Positions 1-12,800 of a DNA stretch of 64,000 nucleotides are shown here, in pieces. The notes beneath the pieces are model-generated. The model was given only the letters and a program-made list of their open reading frames with translations. It was not told where the DNA came from and ran no database searches. A program made the translations under genes and the position numbers. Location: the NCBI RefSeq assembly GCF_003814875.1, contig NZ_RKQF01000001.1, positions 2,418,001 through 2,482,000 of the forward strand. Direction: 5' to 3'. Within the stretch, counting starts at the first letter, position 1; each line of letters starts with the position of its first letter. The DNA is from Streptomyces sp. Ag109_O5-1 (GTDB lineage: Bacteria > Actinomycetota > Actinomycetes > Streptomycetales > Streptomycetaceae).

Positions 1-1
1 G

Positions 2-872
2 GACGGCGCGGTGGTGCCGATCGGTGGGCCGGTGGCCAACACGCGTGTGTTCGTGCTGGATTCGGGGCTGTGCCCGGTTCCGGTGGGTGTGGCGGGTGAG
101 CTGTATGTGGCGGGTTCGCAGCTTGCGCGGGGGTATCTGGGTCGTGCGGGGTTGACGGCTGAGCGGTTTGTGGCGTGTCCGTTCGGACAGCCGGGTGAGC
201 GGATGTACCGGACCGGGGACCTGGTGCGCTGGACGGCCGACGGTGTGATGGAGTACGCCGGCCGGGTCGACGACCAGGTCAAGATCCGTGGGTTCCGGAT
301 CGAGCCGGGTGAGATCGAAGCCGTTCTGGCCGCGCACCGGCAGGTCGGGCAGGCCGCCGTGGTCGTGCGCGAGGACACCCCGGGCGACAAGCGCCTGGTC
401 GCCTACCTCGTCCCCCAAAGGGATGCCGTGTCAGAAGGCCGGGACGTGGCTGCGGATGTGCGGGCGTTTGTGGCGGAGCGGTTGCCGCAGTACATGGTGC
501 CCTCCGCGGTGGTGGTGCTGGAGGCGCTGCCGCTGACCGTGAACGGGAAGCTGGACCGCAGGGCGCTGCCCGCCCCCGACTACGCCACGGCCGCGGGTGC
601 GGGTGTGGGTGCGGGGCGGGGACCGGCCACTGTGCGTGAGGAGATCTTGTGCGCGGTGTTCGCCGACGTCCTCGGCCTGCCCTCGGTCGGGGTCGAGGAC
701 AACTTCTTCGACCTCGGCGGCCACTCACTGCTGGCAACCCGATTGGTGAGCCGGATCCGGTCGGTGCTGGGCGTGGAGATTGCGATCCGGGAGGTGTTCG
801 CCGCTCCCACGGTGGCCGGGATCGCGCGGCGGCTGGAGAGTGGTGGTGCTGCGCGGCCGGCGGTGGTGGCCG
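2..872 (+). other. NRPS module 1 remnant: A (C-terminal part)-PCP
   Basis: Only the A8-A10 part of the adenylation domain and its PCP are in the window; the PCP serine codon is TCA at 725-727. The specificity pocket lies upstream. The first bases, ahead of core A8, match the same place in the Ser-type module 5 (near 13099), where other modules differ. Serine is therefore a weak guess for this module. Confidence 0.8.
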
Positions 873-3800
873 GGGTGCGCCCACAGGTGGTGCCGTTGTC
901 CTTCGCGCAGCAGCGGGTGTGGTTCCTGGGCGAGTTGGAGGGGCTGAGCGCGACCTACAACATTCCGGTGATGCTGCGGATCAGTGGTGAGCTGGACCTC
1001 GCGGCGCTGCGGTTGGCGCTGCGTGATGTGGTCGAGCGGCACGAGAGCCTGCGTACGGTGTTCACCGCGGTGGACGGTCAGCCGTATCAGCGGATCATTT
1101 CCGACCCGAGCGCATACCCGCAGTTGACGGTGGTGGAGGCTACTGCCGAGGACCTGGACGGCCTGGACGGGCTGGTGGCGCGGGCGGCGGGGTATGCGTT
1201 CGATCTGTCGGTGGATTTGCCGTTGCGGGCGACGCTGCTGACGGTGGGGCCGGATGAGTATGTGCTGGTGCTGGTGTTGCATCACATCGCTGCGGATGGC
1301 TGGTCGTTGGTGCCGCTGGGGCGGGATCTGTCGACGGCGTACGCGGCACGGTGTGCGGGACGGGAGCCTGCGTGGCGGGCGCTGCCGGTGCAGTACGCGG
1401 ATTACACGCTGTGGCAGCGGGAGCTGCTGGGCGAGGCCGATGATCCGGACAGTGTGCTCGCGCGGCAGGTGACGTACTGGCGGGAGATGCTGGCGGGGGC
1501 ACCGGAGGAACTGGCCCTGCCACTGGACCGGCCGCGTCCGGCGGTGGCCAGCCACCGCGGCGGCAGCGCCGACGTGCGTATTCCGGCCGAGCTGCATACC
1601 CGCATGGTCGAGTTGGCGCGTGAGCAGGGCGTGACGATGTTCATGCTGCTCCAAGCCGCAGTGGCGGTGCTGCTGTCGCGACTGGGGGCGGGCCAGGACA
1701 TCCCGATCGGCAGCCCGGTCGCCGGGCGCACCGATGAGGCACTCGACGAACTCGTCGGGTTCTTCGTCAACACGCTGGTGCTGCGCACCGATGTGTCGGG
1801 GGATCCGTCGTTCGACGAACTGCTCGCCCGGGTTCGGGAGCGTGGCCTGGGTGCGTTGGAGCACCAGGACGTGCCGTTCGAGCGGCTGGTCGAAGAGCTG
1901 GCCCCCGCCCGCTCCACGGCCCGCCACCCGCTGTTCCAGGTCATGCTCGCTCTGCAGAACAACGCCGAGGCCCGTCTGGAGCTGCCCGGCCTGCACGTCG
2001 AGGAGTATCCGGGCGGCCGGCCGGCCGCGAAGTTCGATCTGGACTTCGAGTTCTTCGAAGAGTTCGCCACCGAGGGCGCACCGGCCGGCCTGGAAGGCGT
2101 GATCGTCTACGCGGCGGACCTGTTCGACCAGGCCAGTATGGACGTGATCGCCGAGCGGCTGGTGCGGGTGCTGGAAGCGGTCACCACCGACCCTGCCCGG
2201 CCGGTCAGCCGTATCCAGATCCTGGATGCCGGCGAGCAGCAGCGGATGCTGGTGGAGTGGAACGACACCACGCAGGACGTACCCGGGCTCACGGGTGCGA
2301 CGTTGCCGGGTCTGTTCGCGGCGCAGGTGGCTTGTACTCCGGATGCGGTCGCGGTGGTGTTCGAGGGTGTCCGGTTGTCGTATCGGGAGGTGGATGAGCG
2401 TTCCAGTCGGCTGGCGCGGCTGCTGATCGGCCGGGGTGTGGGGCCGGAGTCGCTGGTCGGGGTGCTGATGGAACGCTCCCCGGACCTGGTCGTCGCCCTG
2501 CTGGCCGTCCTCAAGGCCGGCGGCGCATACGTGCCGATCGATCCGGACTATCCGGTTGAGCGGATCGCCGGGACCCTGCACGACGCCGCACCGATAGCCG
2601 TACTGACCACCGCACAGATCGCCGGCCAGGTCGCCGAGCAGGTCGGTGCCGGATTCGGTGTGGGGACATGGGTGGTGGTGGATGATCCGCAGGTCCGGGC
2701 GGAGCTGGCCGGTCTGGATGGCGGTGCGGTCACCGACGGGGACCGTCGGGGCGCGCTGCTGCCCGACCACCCGGCGTATGTGATCTACACCTCCGGCTCC
2801 ACCGGCCGCCCCAAGGGAGTAGTGATCCAGCACGGGGCGCTGGCCAACTTGCTGGCCGCTATGGGTGATCACCTGGCCCTGAGCCCGGGGGACCGTCTGC
2901 TCGCCGTGACGACCGTGGCCTTCGACATCCATACCGTCGAGCTCTACGTGCCCTTGTTGTCTGGCGCAGCCGTGATCATTCCCGATCGGGACGCGATCCG
3001 GGACTCACTGGTCCTGGGCGCACTGATCGACCGCTCCGGCACCACGGTCATGCAGGCCACCCCGGCCTTGTGGCAGGCACTGGTTGCAGATGTGCCCGGG
3101 GCTTTGAGCGGACTTCGGGTACTCGTCGGAGGCGAGGCGCTGCCCGCCGCGCTGGCCGAGCGTCTGACCGAGCTGTCGGCGTCCGTCACCAACTTGTACG
3201 GTCCGACTGAGACCACAGTCTGGTCGACCATGGCCGAACTGCGTGCCGCTTCCGGCCGTTCGGTGCCGATCGGCCGATCGGTGTGGAACACGCGGACATA
3301 CGTCCTGGATGACGGCCTGTTGCCGGTTCCGGTGGGTGTGGCGGGTGAGCTGTACGTGGCCGGTGCGGGGTTGGCGCGTGGCTACCTGAACCGTGCGGGG
3401 TTGACGGCTGAGCGGTTTGTGGCGTGTCCGTTCGGACAGCCGGGTGAGCGGATGTACCGGACCGGGGACCTGGTGCGCTGGACGGCCGACGGTGTGATGG
3501 AGTACGCCGGCCGGGTCGACGACCAGGTCAAGATCCGTGGGTTCCGGATCGAGCCGGGTGAGATCGAAGCCGTTCTGGCCGCGCACCGGCAGGTCGGGCA
3601 GGCCGCCGTGGTCGTGCGCGAGGACACCCCGGGCGACAAGCGCCTGGTCGCCTACCTCGTCCCCCAAAGGGATGCCGTGTCAGAAGGCCGGGACGTGGCT
3701 GCGGATGTGCGGGCGTTTGTGGCGGAGCGGTTGCCGCAGTACATGGTGCCCTCCGCGGTGGTGGTGCTGGAGGCGCTGCCGCTGACCGTGAACGGGAAGC

Positions 3801-6800
3801 TGGACCGCAGGGCGCTGCCCGCCCCCGACTACGCCACGGCCGCGGGTGCGGGTGTGGGTGCGGGGCGGGGACCGGCCACTGTGCGTGAGGAGATCTTGTG
3901 CGCGGTGTTCGCCGACGTCCTCGGCCTGCCCTCGGTCGGGGTCGAGGACAACTTCTTCGACCTCGGCGGCCACTCACTGCTGGCAACCCGATTGGTGAGC
4001 CGGATCCGGTCGGTGCTGGGCGTGGAGATTGCGATCCGGGAGGTGTTCGCCGCTCCCACGGTGGCCGGGATCGCGCGGCGGCTGGAGAGTGGTGGTGCTG
4101 CGCGGCCGGCGGTGGTGGCCGGGGTGCGCCCACAGGTGGTGCCGTTGTCCTTCGCGCAGCAGCGGGTGTGGTTCCTGGGCGAGTTGGAGGGGCTGAGCGC
4201 GACCTACAACATTCCGGTGATGCTGCGGATCAGTGGTGAGCTGGACCTCGCGGCGCTGCGGTTGGCGCTGCGTGATGTGGTCGAGCGGCACGAGAGCCTG
4301 CGTACGGTGTTCACCGCGGTGGACGGTCAGCCGTATCAGCGGATCATTTCCGACCCGAGCGCATACCCGCAGTTGACGGTGGTGGAGGCTACTGCCGAGG
4401 ACCTGGACGGCCTGGACGGGCTGGTGGCGCGGGCGGCGGGGTATGCGTTCGATCTGTCGGTGGATTTGCCGTTGCGGGCGACGCTGCTGACGGTGGGGCC
4501 GGATGAGTATGTGCTGGTGCTGGTGTTGCATCACATCGCTGCGGATGGCTGGTCGTTGGTGCCGCTGGGGCGGGATCTGTCGACGGCGTACGCGGCACGG
4601 TGTGCGGGACGGGAGCCTGCGTGGCGGGCGCTGCCGGTGCAGTACGCGGATTACACGCTGTGGCAGCGGGAGCTGCTGGGCGAGGCCGATGATCCGGACA
4701 GTGTGCTCGCGCGGCAGGTGACGTACTGGCGGGAGATGCTGGCGGGGGCACCGGAGGAACTGGCCCTGCCACTGGACCGGCCGCGTCCGGCGGTGGCCAG
4801 CCACCGCGGCGGCAGCGCCGACGTGCGTATTCCGGCCGAGCTGCATACCCGCATGGTCGAGTTGGCGCGTGAGCAGGGCGTGACGATGTTCATGCTGCTC
4901 CAAGCCGCAGTGGCGGTGCTGCTGTCGCGACTGGGGGCGGGCCAGGACATCCCGATCGGCAGCCCGGTCGCCGGGCGCACCGATGAGGCACTCGACGAAC
5001 TCGTCGGGTTCTTCGTCAACACGCTGGTGCTGCGCACCGATGTGTCGGGGGATCCGTCGTTCGACGAACTGCTCGCCCGGGTTCGGGAGCGTGGCCTGGG
5101 TGCGTTGGAGCACCAGGACGTGCCGTTCGAGCGGCTGGTCGAAGAGCTGGCCCCCGCCCGCTCCACGGCCCGCCACCCGCTGTTCCAGGTCATGCTCGCT
5201 CTGCAGAACAACGCCGAGGCCCGTCTGGAGCTGCCCGGCCTGCACGTCGAGGAGTATCCGGGCGGCCGGCCGGCCGCGAAGTTCGATCTGGACTTCGAGT
5301 TCTTCGAAGAGTTCGCCACCGAGGGCGCACCGGCCGGCCTGGAAGGCGTGATCGTCTACGCGGCGGACCTGTTCGACCAGGCCAGTATGGACGTGATCGC
5401 CGAGCGGCTGGTGCGGGTGCTGGAAGCGGTCACCACCGACCCTGCCCGGCCGGTCAGCCGTATCCAGATCCTGGATGCCGGCGAGCAGCAGCGGATGCTG
5501 GTGGAGTGGAACGACACCACGCAGGACGTACCCGGGCTCACGGGTGCGACGTTGCCGGGTCTGTTCGCGGCGCAGGTGGCTTGTACTCCGGATGCGGTCG
5601 CGGTGGTGTTCGAGGGTGTCCGGTTGTCGTATCGGGAGGTGGATGAGCGTTCCAGTCGGCTGGCGCGGCTGCTGATCGGCCGGGGTGTGGGGCCGGAGTC
5701 GCTGGTCGGGGTGCTGATGGAACGCTCCCCGGACCTGGTCGTCGCCCTGCTGGCCGTCCTCAAGGCCGGCGGCGCATACGTGCCGATCGATCCGGACTAT
5801 CCGGTTGAGCGGATCGCCGGGACCCTGCACGACGCCGCACCGATAGCCGTACTGACCACCGCACAGATCGCCGGCCAGGTCGCCGAGCAGGTCGGTGCCG
5901 GATTCGGTGTGGGGACATGGGTGGTGGTGGATGATCCGCAGGTCCGGGCGGAGCTGGCCGGTCTGGATGGCGGTGCGGTCACCGACGGGGACCGTCGGGG
6001 CGCGCTGCTGCCCGACCACCCGGCGTATGTGATCTACACCTCCGGCTCCACCGGCCGCCCCAAGGGCGTGGCTGTCCCGCATGTGAATGTGGTGAGTCTG
6101 TTCGCGGGGACGGACGAGTGGTTCGGTTTTGGGGCCGATGATGTCTGGACGTGGTTCCACTCGTATGCGTTCGACTTCTCGGTGTGGGAGCTGTGGGGTG
6201 CGCTGCTGCACGGCGGGCGCCTGGTGGTGGTTCCCTTTGCAGTTTCCAGGGCGCCGCGGGAGTTCCTGGAGCTGCTGGTTCGGGAACGGGTGACCGTCCT
6301 CAACCAGACGCCGTCGGCGTTCTACCAGTTGATGCGGGCCGATGCGGAGCATCCGCGGCTGGGCGCGGAACTGGCCTTGCGGTCGGTGGTGTTCGGTGGT
6401 GAGGCGCTGGATCTTGGGCGGTTGCGGGGCTGGTACGAGCGCCATCGTGATGACGCTCCGGTTCTGGTGAACATGTACGGCATTACCGAAACCACGGTTC
6501 ACGTCAGCTACCTGGCGCTGGATGCAGCGATGGCCGGGGCAGGGCGTGCCGCCAGCCTGATCGGCAGGGGTATCCCGGGTCTGCGTACCTACGTGCTGGA
6601 TGACGGCCTGTTGCCGGTTCCGGTGGGTGTGGCGGGTGAGCTGTACGTGGCCGGTGCGGGGTTGGCGCGTGGCTACCTGAACCGTGCGGGGTTGACGGCT
6701 GAGCGGTTTGTGGCGTGTCCGTTCGGACAGCCGGGTGAGCGGATGTACCGGACCGGGGACCTGGTGCGCTGGACGGCCGACGGTGTGATGGAGTACGCCG

Positions 6801-9800
6801 GCCGGGTCGACGACCAGGTCAAGATCCGTGGGTTCCGGATCGAGCCGGGTGAGATCGAAGCCGTTCTGGCCGCGCACCGGCAGGTCGGGCAGGCCGCCGT
6901 GGTCGTGCGCGAGGACACCCCGGGCGACAAGCGCCTGGTCGCCTACCTCGTCCCCCAAAGGGATGCCGTGTCAGAAGGCCGGGACGTGGCTGCGGATGTG
7001 CGGGCGTTTGTGGCGGAGCGGTTGCCGCAGTACATGGTGCCCTCCGCGGTGGTGGTGCTGGAGGCGCTGCCGCTGACCGTGAACGGGAAGCTGGACCGCA
7101 GGGCGCTGCCCGCCCCCGACTACGCCACGGCCGCGGGTGCGGGTGTGGGTGCGGGGCGGGGACCGGCCACTGTGCGTGAGGAGATCTTGTGCGCGGTGTT
7201 CGCCGACGTCCTCGGCCTGCCCTCGGTCGGGGTCGAGGACAACTTCTTCGACCTCGGCGGCCACTCACTGCTGGCGGTGACGTTGGTGGAGCGGTTGCGG
7301 GCGCGGGGCGTGTCGGTGGATGTGCGCACGCTGTTCTCCTCGCCCACACCGGCGCGGCTGGCCGCGACCGCGGGTCGGGAGGAGGTGGTGGTGCCGCCGT
7401 GCCTGGTGCCCGAGGACGCGGACGCGATCCTGCCGGAGATGGTGCCGTTGTCCGGACTGTCCGAGCGGGAGCTGGCCCGGGTCGTGGCGGGTGTACCCGG
7501 CGGCGCGGCCGGCGTGCAGGACGTCTACCCGCTGGCACCGCTGCAGGAGGGCCTGTTCTTCCACCACCGGTTGGAGGCTGCGGACGGACAGGATCCGTAT
7601 GTGCTGCGGATGCTGCTGCGGTTCGACTCGCGGGCGCGGTTGGATGCGTTCACGGGCGTGTTGCAGAACGTCATCGACCGCCACGACGTCCTGCGGACCT
7701 CGATCGCGTGGGAGGGGCTGGACCGGCCGGTACAGGTGGTCCACCGTCAGGCCGTGCTGCCGGTCACCGAGATCGACCTCGGCGCCGGGGTCGCTGGCGA
7801 GGACGCGGTTCGGGTGCTGCAGGCCGCGTGCGAGGGGCCGCTGGACCTGCGCCGGGCGCCGCTGATGGACGCCCACATCGCGGCCGAACCCGGTAACGGC
7901 CGGTGGCTGATGATGCTGCGGATGCACCACCTCATCGATGACAACACCTCGCTGAAGGTGGTGCTGGGTGAGGTGCTGGCCTTCATGGAGGGACGTGGGG
8001 AGCGGCTGCCGATCCCGTTGCCGTACCGGAACTTCGTCGGGCAGGCGCTGCTGGGCGTCTCGCGTGAGGAGCACGCGGCGTACTTCGCGGGGTTGCTCGG
8101 TGAGGTGACCGAGCCGACCGCGCCCTTCGGTCTGCTGGACGTGCACGGGGATGGCCGGGACGTGGGCGAGGCCCACGCGGTGGTGGACGCCGGGTTGGCG
8201 CTGCGGGTGCGGGAGCAGGCCCGCCGGTTCGGCGTGAGCCCCGCCACGGTGTTCCATGTGGTGTGGTCGCGGGTGCTGGCCGTGGTCTCGGGCCGTGAGG
8301 ATGTGGTGTTCGGCACGGTGCTGTTCGGCCGGATGCAGGCCGGCGTCGGCGCGGACCGGCTGCCGGGGCTGTTCGTCAACACCCTGCCCGTGCGGGTGCG
8401 CACCGGTGGAGTCGGTGTGCTGGACGCCCTGCGGTCGATGCAGGCGCAACTGGCCGAGCTCATGGTGCACGAACACGCCACGCTGACGGTGGCGCAGCAG
8501 GCCAGTGGCGTAGCCGCGGCGACCCCACTGATCACCACGCTGTTCAACTACCGCCGGGCCGAGAACACCGAGGACCCGGCCGGCACCGGGCCCGAGGGAA
8601 CTGAGCTCCTGCTCTTCGCGGAGCGGACCAACTACCCGCTCGGGCTGTCGGTGGACGACTTCGGCACCGGCTCCCGCGGCGGGTTCGGACTCTCGGTGCA
8701 AGCAGTGGCACCGATCAACCCAGAGCTGGTCGCCGGGCTGCTTCAGACGGCGACCGAAGGCGTGGTGGCAGCACTAGAGGAAGCCCCGGACCGCACACTG
8801 AACCGTATCCAGATCCTGGATGCCGGCGAGCAGCAGCGGATGCTGGTGGAGTGGAACGACACCACGCAGGACGTACCCGGGCTCACGGGTGCGACGTTGC
8901 CGGGTCTGTTCGCGGCGCAGGTGGCTTGTACTCCGGATGCGGTCGCGGTGGTGTTCGAGGGTGTCCGGTTGTCGTATCGGGAGGTGGATGAGCGTTCCAG
9001 TCGGCTGGCGCGGCTGCTGATCGGCCGGGGTGTGGGGCCGGAGTCGCTGGTCGGGGTGCTGATGGAACGCTCCCCGGACCTGGTCGTCGCCCTGCTGGCC
9101 GTCCTCAAGGCCGGCGGCGCATACGTGCCGATCGATCCGGACTATCCGGTTGAGCGGATCGCCGGGACCCTGCACGACGCCGCACCGATAGCCGTACTGA
9201 CCACCGCACAGATCGCCGGCCAGGTCGCCGAGCAGGTCGGTGCCGGATTCGGTGTGGGGACATGGGTGGTGGTGGATGATCCGCAGGTCCGGGCGGAGCT
9301 GGCCGGTCTGGATGGCGGTGCGGTCACCGACGGGGACCGTCGGGGCGCGCTGCTGCCCGACCACCCGGCGTATGTGATCTACACCTCCGGCTCCACCGGC
9401 CGCCCCAAGGGAGTAGTGATCCAGCATCACGCGGTGACGCACTTTACCGCGAGCATCGCAGCGGCCTACACGATCAACGAGCACACGCGTCTGCTGGGCT
9501 TCGCAGCGTTCACCTTCGATGTGTCCGTCTTCGAACTGTTCACCGCCCTGACCACCGGCGCAACGCTCGTTCTCGCCTCAGCCAACGACCGGATCAGCGC
9601 CAGCCGACTGCAGGCACTCCTGGCAGAGCAGGAAGTGGCTGTGGCGGAACTGCCCCCGGCGCTGATGCCGATGCTACGCCCCGAGGAACTCCCTGCCTTG
9701 CGGCTGGTCTCCGTCGGAGGCGAGGCGCCGGCCGGAATTCTGGTCGATCAGTGGGCCACCGAGGAGCGCGAGTTCTGGAACGGCTACGGTCCCACCGAAG

Positions 9801-12800
9801 CCGCTGTAGCGGTCACCTTGATGCGCTGCCTTCCGCCGTCCGAAGGCCAGACACCGCCGATCGGTGGGCCGGTGGCCAACACGCGTGTGTTCGTGCTGGA
9901 TTCGGGGCTGTGCCCGGTTCCGGTGGGTGTGGCGGGTGAGCTGTATGTGGCGGGTTCGCAGCTTGCGCGGGGGTATCTGGGTCGTGCGGGGTTGACGGCT
10001 GAGCGGTTTGTGGCGTGTCCGTTCGGACAGCCGGGTGAGCGGATGTACCGGACCGGGGACCTGGTGCGCTGGACGGCCGACGGTGTGATGGAGTACGCCG
10101 GCCGGGTCGACGACCAGGTCAAGATCCGTGGGTTCCGGATCGAGCCGGGTGAGATCGAAGCCGTTCTGGCCGCGCACCGGCAGGTCGGGCAGGCCGCCGT
10201 GGTCGTGCGCGAGGACACCCCGGGCGACAAGCGCCTGGTCGCCTACCTCGTCCCCCAAAGGGATGCCGTGTCAGAAGGCCGGGACGTGGCTGCGGATGTG
10301 CGGGCGTTTGTGGCGGAGCGGTTGCCGCAGTACATGGTGCCCTCCGCGGTGGTGGTGCTGGAGGCGCTGCCGCTGACCGTGAACGGGAAGCTGGACCGCA
10401 GGGCGCTGCCCGCCCCCGACTACGCCACGGCCGCGGGTGCGGGTGTGGGTGCGGGGCGGGGACCGGCCACTGTGCGTGAGGAGATCTTGTGCGCGGTGTT
10501 CGCCGACGTCCTCGGCCTGCCCTCGGTCGGGGTCGAGGACAACTTCTTCGACCTCGGCGGCCACTCACTGCTGGCAACCCGATTGGTGAGCCGGATCCGG
10601 TCGGTGCTGGGCGTGGAGATTGCGATCCGGGAGGTGTTCGCCGCTCCCACGGTGGCCGGGATCGCGCGGCGGCTGGAGAGTGGTGGTGCTGCGCGGCCGG
10701 CGGTGGTGGCCGGGGTGCGCCCACAGGTGGTGCCGTTGTCCTTCGCGCAGCAGCGGGTGTGGTTCCTGGGCGAGTTGGAGGGGCTGAGCGCGACCTACAA
10801 CATTCCGGTGATGCTGCGGATCAGTGGTGAGCTGGACCTCGCGGCGCTGCGGTTGGCGCTGCGTGATGTGGTCGAGCGGCACGAGAGCCTGCGTACGGTG
10901 TTCACCGCGGTGGACGGTCAGCCGTATCAGCGGATCATTTCCGACCCGAGCGCATACCCGCAGTTGACGGTGGTGGAGGCTACTGCCGAGGACCTGGACG
11001 GCCTGGACGGGCTGGTGGCGCGGGCGGCGGGGTATGCGTTCGATCTGTCGGTGGATTTGCCGTTGCGGGCGACGCTGCTGACGGTGGGGCCGGATGAGTA
11101 TGTGCTGGTGCTGGTGTTGCATCACATCGCTGCGGATGGCTGGTCGTTGGTGCCGCTGGGGCGGGATCTGTCGACGGCGTACGCGGCACGGTGTGCGGGA
11201 CGGGAGCCTGCGTGGCGGGCGCTGCCGGTGCAGTACGCGGATTACACGCTGTGGCAGCGGGAGCTGCTGGGCGAGGCCGATGATCCGGACAGTGTGCTCG
11301 CGCGGCAGGTGACGTACTGGCGGGAGATGCTGGCGGGGGCACCGGAGGAACTGGCCCTGCCACTGGACCGGCCGCGTCCGGCGGTGGCCAGCCACCGCGG
11401 CGGCAGCGCCGACGTGCGTATTCCGGCCGAGCTGCATACCCGCATGGTCGAGTTGGCGCGTGAGCAGGGCGTGACGATGTTCATGCTGCTCCAAGCCGCA
11501 GTGGCGGTGCTGCTGTCGCGACTGGGGGCGGGCCAGGACATCCCGATCGGCAGCCCGGTCGCCGGGCGCACCGATGAGGCACTCGACGAACTCGTCGGGT
11601 TCTTCGTCAACACGCTGGTGCTGCGCACCGATGTGTCGGGGGATCCGTCGTTCGACGAACTGCTCGCCCGGGTTCGGGAGCGTGGCCTGGGTGCGTTGGA
11701 GCACCAGGACGTGCCGTTCGAGCGGCTGGTCGAAGAGCTGGCCCCCGCCCGCTCCACGGCCCGCCACCCGCTGTTCCAGGTCATGCTCGCTCTGCAGAAC
11801 AACGCCGAGGCCCGTCTGGAGCTGCCCGGCCTGCACGTCGAGGAGTATCCGGGCGGCCGGCCGGCCGCGAAGTTCGATCTGGACTTCGAGTTCTTCGAAG
11901 AGTTCGCCACCGAGGGCGCACCGGCCGGCCTGGAAGGCGTGATCGTCTACGCGGCGGACCTGTTCGACCAGGCCAGTATGGACGTGATCGCCGAGCGGCT
12001 GGTGCGGGTGCTGGAAGCGGTCACCACCGACCCTGCCCGGCCGGTCAGCCGTATCCAGATCCTGGATGCCGGCGAGCAGCAGCGGATGCTGGTGGAGTGG
12101 AACGACACCACGCAGGACGTACCCGGGCTCACGGGTGCGACGTTGCCGGGTCTGTTCGCGGCGCAGGTGGCTTGTACTCCGGATGCGGTCGCGGTGGTGT
12201 TCGAGGGTGTCCGGTTGTCGTATCGGGAGGTGGATGAGCGTTCCAGTCGGCTGGCGCGGCTGCTGATCGGCCGGGGTGTGGGGCCGGAGTCGCTGGTCGG
12301 GGTGCTGATGGAACGCTCCCCGGACCTGGTCGTCGCCCTGCTGGCCGTCCTCAAGGCCGGCGGCGCATACGTGCCGATCGATCCGGACTATCCGGTTGAG
12401 CGGATCGCCGGGACCCTGCACGACGCCGCACCGATAGCCGTACTGACCACCGCACAGATCGCCGGCCAGGTCGCCGAGCAGGTCGGTGCCGGATTCGGTG
12501 TGGGGACATGGGTGGTGGTGGATGATCCGCAGGTCCGGGCGGAGCTGGCCGGTCTGGATGGCGGTGCGGTCACCGACGGGGACCGTCGGGGCGCGCTGCT
12601 GCCCGACCACCCGGCGTATGTGATCTACACCTCCGGCTCCACCGGCCGCCCCAAGGGCGTGGCTGTCCCGCATGCGGGGATCGTGAACCGCTTGGCGTGG
12701 ATGCAGGAGTTGTCCCCGTTGGGTTCGGGGGATCGGGTGCTGCAGAAGACGCCGTTCGGGTTCGACGTCAGTGTGTGGGAGTTCTTCTGGCCGTTGTCGG

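Noticed and set aside
725-2932. Long minus-strand open frames (700-990 codons) antisense to the NRPS, repeated in each module
   Set aside because: They mirror the codon bias of the plus-strand genes, have no domain, no ribosome-binding site, and recur only because the NRPS repeats.
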